Source: Cryptomeria japonica
Taxonomy: Eukaryota > Streptophyta > Pinopsida > Cupressales > Cupressaceae
Direction of reading: 5' to 3'
DNA: 64,000 nucleotides
Assembly: GCF_030272615.1 (NCBI RefSeq)
Contig: NC_081407.1
Coordinates: forward strand, 100,609,897 to 100,673,896
In this document: piece by piece, positions 22,325 to 32,049 of the stretch
How positions within the stretch are numbered: position 1 is the stretch's first letter
How the letters are laid out: each line of letters opens with the position of its first letter
The notes under the pieces: model-generated
What the model saw: the letters and a program-made list of their open reading frames with translations, nothing else
Databases searched by the model: none
What the model was told of the DNA's origin: nothing
Position numbers and translations under genes: made by a program

Positions 22325-24106
22325 CTAGGGCGCCATGGTCCCTGTGGGGCACCCTGGTCCCCCCAGGGCACCATGGTGAATAACAAATTTAAGATCAACC
22401 ACAGGGTCCTCTAAAGATACTAGAGAAGCCACACATGCCATTGCATCCGCATGTCGATTATCTTTTCGAGGAATAGGTTCCATGGTATAAGAATCAAATT
22501 TTTGTAATAAAGAGATGGCAAGGTCTTTATATTGTGATAATTTGTCTTGTTTTGCTTGATACATTCCTATTACTTGTCTTATAATCAATTGCGAATCTCC
22601 ATAGATATGTATGTGTTTTATGTTCAGAGCCAAGGCTGCTTTTATTCCCGCTATAAGAGCCTCATACTCAGCAATGTTATTGGTACACAGGAAATTTAGA
22701 TGATAGGATAAGGGAATAGGTTTCTTTGTAGGAGAAATCAGAACAACACCTGCCCCCGATCCCGTATGACACTTAGAGCCATCAAAGTATAACTCCCAAG
22801 TTTCATCTTTCTCTATAGAAAGAATAAAGTCATCGAGAAATGACTCAGGGTTAGGAAAGGAGAAAGGTGAAGGGGCCTCAACTAAGTGATCGGTCAACAC
22901 TTGTCCTTTAATTGCTCTTTGTGAAACAAATTTAAGGTCAAATTCAGTTAACATCATAACCCACTTAGCTAGGCGTCCTGATAAATCAGTTTTAGAGAAA
23001 AGATGCTTCAAAGGATCAAACTTTACCATGATGTGGACTTCTGAATTTAAAAGATAATGTCTCAATTTCTGAGTCGCAAACACCAAGGCCAAGCGTTGTC
23101 TTTCTATCATAGAATATCGGGTCTCATAATCGAGTAAGGTATGACTTATGTAATAAACCAGACATTCCTTACCATCTTTATCATGTTGTGCCAACAATGC
23201 TGCGAGAGCATGAGAGGAAGCAACTGTATACAGAAGGAAAGGTTTAGAAGGTTCGGCCGGTTGAAGAATAGGAGGACTAGCCAAATACACTTTTAAATCT
23301 TCAAATGCTTGCTGACAATCCTCATTCCATTGAAAAGTGATATCCTTTTTAAGAAGTTGAGTAAAAGGAAAGGTACGATCCGTAAGCTGAGACACGAACC
23401 TATGAATGGCTTGAATCTTTCCTTGTAAGCTTTTAAGTTGAGACACATTTCTAGGAGGTGGCATGTTGACAATAGCATCTATTTTCTTAGTGTCCACCTC
23501 AATCCCATGATGCAAAACTATGAATCCTAATAGTTTTCCACTATCCACACCAAAAACACATTTTCGGGGATTCAAGCGCATGTGATATTTACGAATTCTT
23601 TCAAAGATTTGACGAAGGATTTTAACATGATCCATGTGAAGAAAGGATTTGGCTAAAATATCATCAACATAATCCTCTAAAATCTTATGCATATAATCAT
23701 GAAAGATAAGGGTCATCGCTCGTTGATAAGTTGCACCGGTGTTTTTAAGTCCAAAAGGCATCATTATCCAACAAAACGTACCCCAAGGAGTGGTGAAAGC
23801 GGTTTTGAATTGATCTTGAGGGTTAATGAAAATCTGATTGTATCCTGAAAAACCATCCATGAAGGATAACAAGGCATGTCCTGTCGTAGAATCAACTATC
23901 ATGTCAATGTTTGGAAGAGGGAAATCATCTTTTAAAGAAGCTTTATTTAGATCCCGAAAGTCGGTACACATTCTTATTTTGTTGTCTGGTTTAGCCACAA
24001 TGACAATATTTGAAATCCATGGGGAATAATCAATAGGGTGGATAAATCCAGCCTCCAATAATTTTTCAATCTCAGCCTTAACAAGCAGAGCCACCTTGGG
24101 ATTCAT
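22325..24106 (-). CDS. T2 reverse transcriptase with tandem RNase H
   Basis: A 593-codon open frame with no internal stop. RT occupies roughly residues 1-180 (SPWISNIVIVAKPDNKIRMC, LSFMDGFSGYNQI, MPFGLKNTGATYQRAM, catalytic YVDDIL near 23657-23671). RNase H 1 follows (LLYTVASSHALAALL, CLVYYISH, ETRYSMIERQRLALVFA). A second RNase H lies at about residues 430-570 (WELYFDGSKCHTGSGAGVV, NNIAEYEALIAGI, GDSQLI, DNRHADAMA). The order RT-RNH-aRNH defines the Tat group. The last 20 codons run into the GC-rich patch and look like replacement sequence, not native pol. It sits in frame behind the protease ORF, separated by one TGA at 24110-24112. Possibly still translatable as protein, but the element is defective. 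Confidence 0.9.
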   Translation of the reverse strand: MNPKVALLVKAEIEKLLEAGFIHPIDYSPWISNIVIVAKPDNKIRMCTDFRDLNKASLKDDFPLPNIDMIVDSTTGHALLSFMDGFSGYNQIFINPQDQFKTAFTTPWGTFCWIMMPFGLKNTGATYQRAMTLIFHDYMHKILEDYVDDILAKSFLHMDHVKILRQIFERIRKYHMRLNPRKCVFGVDSGKLLGFIVLHHGIEVDTKKIDAIVNMPPPRNVSQLKSLQGKIQAIHRFVSQLTDRTFPFTQLLKKDITFQWNEDCQQAFEDLKVYLASPPILQPAEPSKPFLLYTVASSHALAALLAQHDKDGKECLVYYISHTLLDYETRYSMIERQRLALVFATQKLRHYLLNSEVHIMVKFDPLKHLFSKTDLSGRLAKWVMMLTEFDLKFVSQRAIKGQVLTDHLVEAPSPFSFPNPESFLDDFILSIEKDETWELYFDGSKCHTGSGAGVVLISPTKKPIPLSYHLNFLCTNNIAEYEALIAGIKAALALNIKHIHIYGDSQLIIRQVIGMYQAKQDKLSQYKDLAISLLQKFDSYTMEPIPRKDNRHADAMACVASLVSLEDPVVDLKFVIHHGALGGPGCPTGTMAP

Positions 24107-24109
24107 TTT

Positions 24110-25594
24110 TCAAATCTTTTGCTTTACGGGCTTAGCATCAGGAACTAAGACAATATTATGAGTAACAATCTTAGGATCTATACCAGGCATGTTAGAGTAT
24201 GTCCAAGCAAAGATCTCGGGGAATGTGTGCAATAAATCTTCATATTGTTTTTGTTCCTCTTCATCCAAACATTTCCCAATTTTAATAACTTTCTCTTTAT
24301 TGCAAGGGTCCATCTTAACATCAGTGGTTTCACTTATGAGAAGATTACTTTGTTGAGGAGTATCCTTTAACTGAGGGAATTCTTTCACAATCTCGTCATT
24401 ATCAATCTCTTTTCCAAAATAGGCTTCAGTGATCAAACAATAAGGGAGTACCCTATTGTGATGATAACGAGGAAGAGTGTCATAAGCTCCCAAGAACTCA
24501 GCTAAAGCATTGTCAGTAGGGAAGATATCCAAAGCACAGTCACTCGACGGATCCCCATCAATGTACTCAGGATGCTGTATTGATAGAGATGTAGAGATAG
24601 CATTAACACTAATGCATGGTCTTTTAGAAGCTTTAGCACGTTTGCGGGGATTATAGCCAATTCCAAAGGCATAATTGTGAAAATTAGTCTCTAGAGGAAC
24701 TCTTATCCCTTGTTCATGAGCACCACAACTTTTTCCATGATACCCATGCTTAGCAAAAATGCGAAAACCACGACCGTAACGATTAGCCATTTCAGGAAGA
24801 GAAGGTGGTTTTTCATAAGACAAAGAATCAAACTCTTCATAATTAGAGGTGTGAGGAGAAGAAGTTTGAGAAGCGGCCACAAAATTATTACTCATAGATT
24901 CAGGTAAGGTTGATTGATTTTTAGCTTCTTCCTTCGTTTCAACTTTAAGCTCTCTAGAAGGAACCTTATATTCACCTACAAAAGTGGGATTGAAATCAAG
25001 GGATCCCCAATCATCTTCTTCGAGAATCTTCTCAGGATCAAAATCCTTCTTATGTGTAGTTTCAAATCGAGAAGAATCTTCTTCAGGAGCTCCAGACTCA
25101 TCCAAAGAATTTTGATCATCAGAGAGTGAGGATTCATCGATAGGTTTCTTGTTTAAAGAGTCATCACTAGACGAGGATGGCTTAGAAGAATCTCCTTTGG
25201 ATTTAGATGTTTGTAGACAAGCTTGAAAATTAGTATCACCTATCAAAGTATATGTCTTATTGTTATAAACAAATTTAACTTGTCTATGCAATGTAGAGGG
25301 GACAACTTGCATGCTGTGAATCCAAGGCCTCCCTAATAACAAGTTATATGTTAAATTTCCCGACATAACATGGATAGGAGTAGGAAAAGTAACAGGTCCT
25401 ACTGTGAGAGGTAAGGTGATGATACCCAATGAAGTCTTAGCCACATTGTCAAAGCCATGAATGGGACGAGAGTCAGGCTCAATAAGAGACGTATCCACAT
25501 TCATCTTATGCAATAGATTAATACTACACACATTAAGGCCAGAGCCATTATCTACTAGTGTTCGTCTTATAGCAGTGTCTTTCATGATAACCAC
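24110..25594 (-). CDS. T2 protease and linker ORF
   Basis: An open frame of 494 codons whose first codon is GTG, not ATG; it overlaps the upstream ORF by 13 bases in the -1 frame, so expression by frameshift is likely. The retropepsin lies near the start (RRTLVDNGSGLNVC with D-N-G at about 25545, then LLLGRPWIHSM). An acidic Ser-rich linker follows, then the glycine-rich YGRGFRIFAKHGYHGKS...AHEQGIRVP module, and finally the FAWTYSNMPGIDP pre-RT motif typical of Tat pol. It ends PVKQKI then TGA, just before MNPKVALLVKAEIEKL of RT. The TGA stands where Arg codons are usual, and CGA-to-TGA by cytosine deamination is the simplest origin. Confidence 0.85.
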   Translation of the reverse strand: MVIMKDTAIRRTLVDNGSGLNVCSINLLHKMNVDTSLIEPDSRPIHGFDNVAKTSLGIITLPLTVGPVTFPTPIHVMSGNLTYNLLLGRPWIHSMQVVPSTLHRQVKFVYNNKTYTLIGDTNFQACLQTSKSKGDSSKPSSSSDDSLNKKPIDESSLSDDQNSLDESGAPEEDSSRFETTHKKDFDPEKILEEDDWGSLDFNPTFVGEYKVPSRELKVETKEEAKNQSTLPESMSNNFVAASQTSSPHTSNYEEFDSLSYEKPPSLPEMANRYGRGFRIFAKHGYHGKSCGAHEQGIRVPLETNFHNYAFGIGYNPRKRAKASKRPCISVNAISTSLSIQHPEYIDGDPSSDCALDIFPTDNALAEFLGAYDTLPRYHHNRVLPYCLITEAYFGKEIDNDEIVKEFPQLKDTPQQSNLLISETTDVKMDPCNKEKVIKIGKCLDEEEQKQYEDLLHTFPEIFAWTYSNMPGIDPKIVTHNIVLVPDAKPVKQKI

Positions 25595-26589
25595 ATCATC
25601 AAGGGATCATATTGTTGTTGAATTTCACTAGTAGGCAACTCATCTTGGGTAAACACAATTTGAGCTTTAGGATTCATCACAGAGCTAACCAAAGATGCTA
25701 TATTACTAGATGTGTTCGGTGGAGGAACATTCAAATCTTTCAAGGCATCTTGTAACATTCCATGATGAGCGGAAGAAGTTTGAATCAAATCCCAAAGGGA
25801 TATCTTAGCAGGGGTAGCTTTAAGTTGTTCTATGAGATCATATTCCTTACCCATAACTTGCGAAATATGGGGAGCTTGTGGAAGAATTGGTTGAGGATTA
25901 GGAAGAGAGACTGGAATAACAGGAGGAGGATTAGGTTGCCTATTATTTCTGGTGTGATAAGTGTGGGCAACCACATGATAACTCTCTCTAGTTATTTGCT
26001 TGGCATAACTATAAGGACTTATAGGTTTTCTTCCTTGTACGGTGATAATTGGTTTATTCGGAGTGCGAAAGGAATCATGATCATACCCTCCTTGGACAGT
26101 AAGGAGAGGTGATTTAGGAACTTGAAAGGTGGGAGAAGGATAAGCGCCTTGGACTTCAAAAAGAGGCTTGTTATGTTCATTCAAGTTTATCATGTTAACC
26201 AATTTAGAAGTCTTGTTCTTGTTTAAAGATTTCGATAAAGCCACAAAGTCATCAAGAGCATCATCCAACAAAGCATGACCATATCGGTTAAAAGGCTTAT
26301 CTTTTGATTCAAAAGGGGACATCTCCTCATAGAGGGGATTATTGAAAACAACCATGTTACTAGATTCAGGGGAAGAGTTGATAGGAATGTATCCTTGAGA
26401 GGAATCATTCGACTTATCTTTCTCATCACACCTAAATGGCATAGTAACAAGGTTTATGAGTTTTTGGTAAAATGAAGGTTTAGCATCCTTAGGGTTTAAA
26501 AACTCATCTAAAGCTTCATCTAATTCGTCTTGGCTATACTCATAATAATCATCGAAAGCATGAACATTTTGCAAATAAAAATCTGACAT
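25582..26589 (-). CDS. T2 ORF in gag position
   Basis: A 335-codon ORF starting at an ATG 150 bases downstream of the PBS. The N-terminus is acidic (YYEYSQDELDEALDEFLNPKD), and a Pro/Gln-rich middle carries three similar blocks (VQGAYPSPTFQVP, VQGGYDHDSFRTP, VQGRKPISPYS). The C-terminus has HHGMLQDALKDLNVPPPNT, followed by VSSVMNPKAQIVFTQDELP, a phrase found just before the protease in Tat polyproteins. I see no CCHC zinc knuckle or capsid motif, so the true gag may be shortened; the ORF may be mainly the Gag-Pro spacer. It ends TGA, overlapping the protease ORF in -1. Confidence 0.7.
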   Translation of the reverse strand: MSDFYLQNVHAFDDYYEYSQDELDEALDEFLNPKDAKPSFYQKLINLVTMPFRCDEKDKSNDSSQGYIPINSSPESSNMVVFNNPLYEEMSPFESKDKPFNRYGHALLDDALDDFVALSKSLNKNKTSKLVNMINLNEHNKPLFEVQGAYPSPTFQVPKSPLLTVQGGYDHDSFRTPNKPIITVQGRKPISPYSYAKQITRESYHVVAHTYHTRNNRQPNPPPVIPVSLPNPQPILPQAPHISQVMGKEYDLIEQLKATPAKISLWDLIQTSSAHHGMLQDALKDLNVPPPNTSSNIASLVSSVMNPKAQIVFTQDELPTSEIQQQYDPLMMWLS

Positions 26590-26739
26590 TTTGAAAAGAT
26601 TGCATAAAATTTAAACACACAATGCAAAGAAACACACTCTTTTTTTTTTTTTTTTCTTTTTAATGAAAATGAAATGAAAACACACTAAATCTAGATCTAG
26701 ATCTAACAAATGCAATGCAAGAGGAAGCAATGATAGATT

Positions 26740-26755
26740 CACGTCGGGTTCACCA
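26740..26755 (-). promoter_or_regulatory. T2 primer-binding site
   Basis: Three bases inside the 5' LTR the - strand reads TGGTGAACCCGACGTG, starting with the TGG that pairs with a tRNA CCA end. I do not assign the tRNA species. The next - strand bases form an A/T-rich leader up to the ATG at 26589. Confidence 0.7.
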
Positions 26756-26758
26756 AAA

Positions 26759-28398
26759 TGTGTAGGGGAAAAAGCGAGACTAGGTTAACATGCCCTAATC
26801 CTACCTTTTGACACACATTACGGAATACGAAAGAGCCTAGAGATATCGCACAATTGGCTACTTCTTTTTGTGAAAGAGAGAGCCACAGGATATCTATTAG
26901 GATTTCTATTCCCTTGTTGAAATTGTAAGATCAAGTAATGCAAGTTCAAACCCTAATCCCAAAATGCAAGTATGAACTAATAACAAGATTGCAGAATTGA
27001 GATTAACCAATGAACAGCTGTAAATACAAGGATGAAATAAGAATGCAGATGTGTACCCGGAGTCAAAATCGGACTGAAAATGTTCAGGACGGGAGCACGG
27101 GCGCCACTGTCTTGAAAACTGCATCGGAAACTGTCGTTCTGCACTCTAAAACACTGTCGGAAAGCTGTCTGAAAGCTGTCTGTCCGGAGGACCAGGGCGC
27201 CCAGCGCCTCTGTCCCAGGGACCAAGGTGCCCAGTGCCCCTGTCCTGGCAGGACCAGGGTGCCCAACGCCCCTGTCCCAGTCTTCTGCTCTGCAATTTGA
27301 TACAGAGTGTTGTCTCGACCTGTTCTCTCTGGATCTGTATCCTGCGGCGTTGTCCGAGTCCCGAACCTGCACTTATATCTAAAAAATGGGATGGGCGGCT
27401 ATTTAGGGTTTTTCCTTAGTCAAACCCCCGCTTCGGTGATTTCCACCTCCACGAATAGCCAAGTTGTTTTGTAAAATGTATTGTGTGTGCAAGGTCCTAA
27501 AATGCAAGAAAGCAAACTAGAGCAACCTAGAAAGTAAACCCTAATTGCTTGTAAATGACAATGTAAATGCTCTAAATCAAGATGCAAAGTGATCTAAAGC
27601 ATGAATAAATGATATATTGAAGCTTATGAAAAGACATGAAAACAACATGAAATCATACCCAACCCTCAAGGGAGGAGTACAAGCCAATCTTCAGTCAGTA
27701 ATCTCCTATTGTTCTTTAATGTCTTCCAAGCCCTAAGTGGATGAATGAATTTGATAGATGATTGATAGAAGGATGTTGAATGTTGTTGAAGTCTTCAAAG
27801 ATCTGCTCTTTCGTTGCATATGAGGTTCCTGAAAACAAAAATCGGATCCTTTCAAATGAAGAAAGAGAGCTCTTATGTAGGAAACCCTAGATCGTAATTT
27901 CATCTTTTAGCCGACCTAGAGATTGAATATCCCACCAATTTATTGGGGTTAAGTTTTATTTTATGATTGGATCGTGCTCCCAAAATTTTGGGAAAAATGT
28001 CCGGGACCATGTGCACTCCGGGCGCCATGGTCCTGACAACTTTTCACCAAATTTTTAGGGCCGTCGGATATGATGGTTTTAGAGAGAATTCCGAAGTTAC
28101 AGGTGATTTCGAGATGTTTTGACCCTGAAACCAAGCCCCCAAGTTCAAAATAGGACTTAATTAGGGTTTTTGATTGAGTGATGTATTGGAGGAATAAAAT
28201 GCAAAGGGCACGCTTTAGCGAAAGGGCCCAACTTTATGATGCAAAGGACGATGAAATAGGACCTTAGACCTAATTAATTTGATTAATTAAGTGCTAAAGG
28301 AGAAATGCAATGCAAAATGTAAAATGCACTAAGGCGGGTGCTAAACTAGGTGTGAAATTGTACCACCCTAGCAAGTGCATACAATTTACGACGCTACA
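26759..28398 (-). repeat. T2 5' LTR
   Basis: Partner of 19915-21571, 1640 bp. The length difference of 17 bp equals one deletion near 27490. The GC-rich tandem repeat is conserved at 27189-27285. It is directly followed by CATGA (28399-28403). Confidence 0.92.
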
Positions 28399-28403
28399 CA
28401 TGA

Positions 28404-28710
28404 AAACCAAGTTATTTTACTACTTGAAAAGATTCAAAGTTTGAGATATGATAAGGAAAGGATGATTAGCAGAGTCCAAGATTTCAAGAGTCTCATAATT
28501 CCTAAGTTGGATATAATGGTTACTGCTATTCAAGATGCTCAAAATGCTCTCAAGGAAGATCAATCGAAAAAATTGAAGACTGTAGAAGAGAAATCTTATT
28601 CTTTTAGTGGGTTTATAACCATTTTTGAGAATGTACAGAAAGGTTGGGTAACTCATCTAGACACATTAAAGAATATCTATGCAAATATTGTTCATTTTTT
28701 TGTGAGATAA
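28404..28710 (+). pseudogene. X1 ORF-B, C-terminal part
   Basis: Continuation of 17555-19914 after T2: SLSNH on the left joins ENQVILLLEKIQSLRYDKERM here, in frame, with the CATGA duplication collapsed. The segment is helical and coiled-coil-like (ISRVQDFKSLIIPKLD, ALKEDQSKKLKTVEEK) and stops at TAA (28708-28710) after VHFFVR. In X2 the matching place ends YKYVFDKYYSLLS. Function unknown. Confidence 0.6.
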
Positions 28711-28766
28711 GTCAATATGTACATAGCATTTTTTATTTCCAAAACTCTACCTTTGCCATTGATGTC

Positions 28767-28776
28767 AAAGGGGGAG
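28767..28776 (+). promoter_or_regulatory. X1 upstream PPT-like motif
   Basis: GTCAAAGGGGGAGAAT, about 160 bp before the terminal PPT; same sequence class as in X2 and C1. Confidence 0.5.
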
Positions 28777-28923
28777 AATAAATGATTGAAAATATTAATG
28801 TAAGGGGGGTATCTTTGATTCTTTTGATTCATTGAAATTTGGTGATCAGATTTTGGTTGCAATGTACATATTTTAGTTTTGGTTCGACACTTAGTCATTT
28901 TTCACTAAGTATTGCCATCAATG

Positions 28924-28937
28924 CCAAAGGTGGAGAT
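28924..28937 (+). promoter_or_regulatory. X1 terminal PPT
   Basis: CCAAAGGTGGAGAT abuts the TGTTGGCAAG start of the LTR; one G-to-T change relative to the X2 PPT. Confidence 0.7.
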
Positions 28938-30060
28938 TGTTGGCAAGAGACACTGCATGCATGTTGAGATGTTGTCATTTATGGTGACTCATACCATTTT
29001 TGGTATCCACAACTCATTTTTTCATCATTTTGGAAGATTGAGTTGAGATTGATTGAGTCCGCTGAGGTCCGGTAAGCAGTGTAATAGATCTGGTAGTGTA
29101 TAGTTTTGCTCAGTGGACTATCTTGGTTGTGTATTTTTTTATGTAGATTTCAAAGAAGGTTTGAGGTCATGTAATTCATCTTGTTATAATTTTATGACCT
29201 TTGATGTTAAGTTTGGTGTCAGTTAGAAGATACAGTAAACATGTTTTTGGTAGACAATGTATTTCTATGGTAACATGTGGTGATCCACTTTGTGGATCTT
29301 ATAGATTGACTTTGGTGATTGTTTATGTGTTTGAGGTTGATGAGCTATCATATGAGAAGCATGTGGATATTTTATTTTGGTCCACATGTGCATTGGAGTT
29401 GGATTTGAGCGAAATATTTACAAGTTTCATCTTTTATGGCATGTTCTTGAAGCCGACATGAAATGGTTCATAATTTGGTAATGCGGATATATAAAGCAAG
29501 TTAATTTGATCATTTTGGGGATTGATGGTTGTGTGGGATGTATGTATGAGAGAATATGCATAGTCTCACATGAAAATTATGAAGATTTGTGCTCTGGTAT
29601 ATAGCAGAGTATCATAACAAAACAATGTTGCAAAATTGAGTAAGAACACATGTTTTGTACTTAACTATAACTATATCCAACCATTTGTAGATGTTATTTG
29701 ATAGTTCAAAATTGTAATCTCTTACAATAACTTGTAAGGCGGTGAACTTTCAAAGGTTGTTTCCCTCATTTGTAATTGAAGCAATGAGCTCTAGGCAGTA
29801 TGCCTAAATGCATGTGTATTCCTCTCATGTAATATTTTTATACTTCTAGCAGAGTATACTAATATTGTGGGTTAGAATCCCACCGTGGTTTTTCCATTAA
29901 CCAATTTTCCACGTAACAATATTGGTGTTATGGTGTTGTTGTTCTATGCTTTATGTTTCTGCACTTTACTTTCTTTCATATGCATTAAGTGGTTCAAAGA
30001 TCAGATTGATAAAGTTAAATATGGCATAACATTGATTCACCCCTCTCTTAGTGTTCATTG
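28938..30060 (+). repeat. X1 3' LTR
   Basis: It begins TGTTGGCAAGAG and is about 1.12 kb, the same size as the X2 left LTR. Near its end it has CCCACCGTGGTTTTTCC, CCACGTAACAAT and GATTCACCCCTCTCTTAGTG, which are the standard copia LTR blocks also present in X2 and C1. The exact right end is blurred because the final CA is mutated. Confidence 0.75.
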
Positions 30061-30127
30061 ATTCCTAAACCTTTGTGACTTTTCTTTTTTATTTTAAATC
30101 ATTTTTTTCTTTATTTTTGCAGGTCTT

Positions 30128-30905
30128 TTAATTGATTTCTGGTAGGGTAAGTGGATTTGAGTTAGGGGTGATATGAATAGTGGATGGAGAGATATAAGGA
30201 CCCAAGATAGATGGAAGGAATGAAGGATTTGGTTTTGCAGTACAAGGACCTAAGATGGATGGAAGTGATGAAGGGGAATGTGTATGTTTTGATTTAGATG
30301 GAGAAATGTGAGGCTTATCATGGATACTGACATCTTGAGAGTGATCTATGTAGCCAAGGCCTTGACAATTTGGATTTTCTTTTATATCAAGGGGTTCCAA
30401 TATACCTTGCTCATGGATGCCTAATCCTTTTCCTTGATAATGCTTACTTTGAAAAATATTTTTAGCAATGAGATACTTGTTCTTTTTGAAATATGATGTA
30501 AGTTCATTTTGAGGAGGATATGGTATGAAGGGAATGATAATTTCATGGAGTAAACTAGATTCTATGAAAGTGGATGAACCAAGTTGATAAGTAAGGGGTC
30601 CATGAATAGCTTGGATAGGGTTGATTAGATCTTGAGGAGGATTAGGATCAGGAGGGATGATAGGATCTTGAGGAGGATATGGAGGATTATGACAAGTAGA
30701 TGAAGGGATACTTTGATCTTGACATGGAAGAGGATCATTCATGGGCATGAAAGGGGTGATTTTATTTTGATTTTCAATATGATTATTGGAAAGGATGGAA
30801 ATGATACCATGATCTTTCTTAGGAAGGGGATTATGAGTGGTACTTGGAAGGATACTTTGTTCTTGAGATGGAAGGGGATGACATGAAAATCTAAAAGGGG
30901 ATCAT
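30128..30905 (-). pseudogene. Fragment of a Tat-type linker (glycine-rich module)
   Basis: A Pro-rich 206-codon frame (30748-30128) and its decayed upstream part. It contains YFKKNKYLIAKNIFQSKHY, GKGLGIHEQGILEPL and NCQGLGYIDH, which align with the FRIFAKHGYHGKS, AHEQGIRVP and GIGYNP of T2. A local duplication gives LPSILGP twice. No protease or RT is attached, so it is an isolated remnant of another Tat element. Its left edge is close to the end of the X1 LTR. Confidence 0.55.
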
Positions 30906-31800
30906 CGTGACTCTTGTTTAGAAAATATCCAAATAATATTATTTAATTTTGAAACTTTATCTTAAATTAGCAAGAAATTACATTTTTAAAGACTTATTAT
31001 TAAATAGTAGGCTTTTCTATTGACCCAATTCCACTTTAGTTTATATAGGACATTCTATATATTTTATATGTTTACTATCATATATAAACATATTTTTGCA
31101 CTCGAAACATGTCACTTATCAAAAAAATCGTTCACACCAAATCACAAGGCACAAAAGTCATTTTTATATGCACCACTATATAAAAAATCATTTAAATAAA
31201 AATCAAGAAACTCTTGCATATCATAATAAAAAAGTTGAATGGGCTAATGTATGTACCGCAATTAAACGAGTCTATCAAAAATGTAAACGTATTTGTTAGG
31301 CTATAAATGCTCATCCTTACTAAAAATATTTTGATCATAAACTACAACACATTATTGAAGGTTGCTCATAGCCTCACCAAGATTTACTAAGAAAAAATAA
31401 AATCTCTTATCAACTTGAATAGACCTCGATCATAAATTTAACAACTAGATATAACTCCCTAAAACTTGAATTTTTCAAAAAGATTAGAATCAATGACAAA
31501 TAATAAAGAAAAAATGCTACTTATACACTAGGATGCCATTAACGAATCATATAGGAACATGAAAGCAAGTGGAATTGCTCATTTCTCCCTCCACCACTTT
31601 CTCCATTTATTTTTCACCATGACCTTGGTGGCTATCTAAAAATATCATATTTACAACAAACATTACAAAAAAGAGGATTTTCAGTAACTTCACAAAAAGA
31701 TCCTCATCCTATCTTTTGTAGATAATTTGGAACTCTAACCTATCTAGATTTCTATAAAAATTGAGTTGATAGTTTGAGCTTTTGAGGAGTAAGAAAAATG
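30906..31800 (+). other. Unassigned coding-like stretch, decayed
   Basis: One frame is open for 67 codons from 31096 (Lys/His-rich, EWANVCTAIKRVYQKCKRIC). It continues past stops with KYFDHKLQHIIEGC and later, in another frame, HHDLGGYLKISYLQQTLQKR. The wording looks more like old protein-coding DNA than random AT-rich sequence, but I recognise no family. No repeat or terminal structure frames it. It could be chance. Confidence 0.25.
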
Positions 31801-32049
31801 AGAATTTAAATGTAGGTACAGGGAGAAAAATAAACCAAAATTTCTAAATATTTAAAAGACAAGTGGAGCTCGAGTAGGTTTACAATAGTTCAATCATTGA
31901 GTCTAAAGAAGGAAGGTTGAATAGGAAAGTTGAGGGTGGGGATGGTAGTTGTAGTGTTTCAAAATCCTTCCACTTGTGATAGGGATGATTTGGTGATGTA
32001 AAACAAGGAATGATATGATGCATAAAGGCATATGAGAGAGATGAGGATG

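Larger units (their letters stand above)
19915..28398 (-). mobile_element. T2: Tat-type Ty3/gypsy element without integrase
   Basis: Both LTRs (19915-21571 and 26759-28398), PBS (26740-26755), PPT (21572-21586) and the CATGA duplication are present. Internal ORFs on the - strand, from right to left, are a gag-position ORF, protease, and RT plus RNase H plus a second (archaeal-type) RNase H. The tandem RNase H domains are diagnostic of the Tat lineage. Only about 750 bp separate the end of RNase H from the PPT, and no integrase is encoded there. By eye the LTRs differ at about 16 of the first 385 bases, nearly all transitions, so the insertion is younger than C1. Confidence 0.92.
17555..30060 (+). 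mobile_element. X1: 3' part of a non-autonomous copia-type element, split by T2
   Basis: X1 consists of ORF-B coding sequence (17555-19914, resumed at 28404-28710), two PPT-like motifs and a 3' LTR (28938-30060). Its 5' LTR and gag would lie left of T1, outside the window. Homology to X2 (43219-50496) is clear in the ORF-B N-terminal half and in LTR layout. No pol domain is present in either copy. T2 is inserted at CATGA, and the X1 frame reads straight across it. The right end reads TTAGTGTTCATTG where X2 has TTAGTATTCATCA, so the terminal CA is mutated. Confidence 0.75.
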
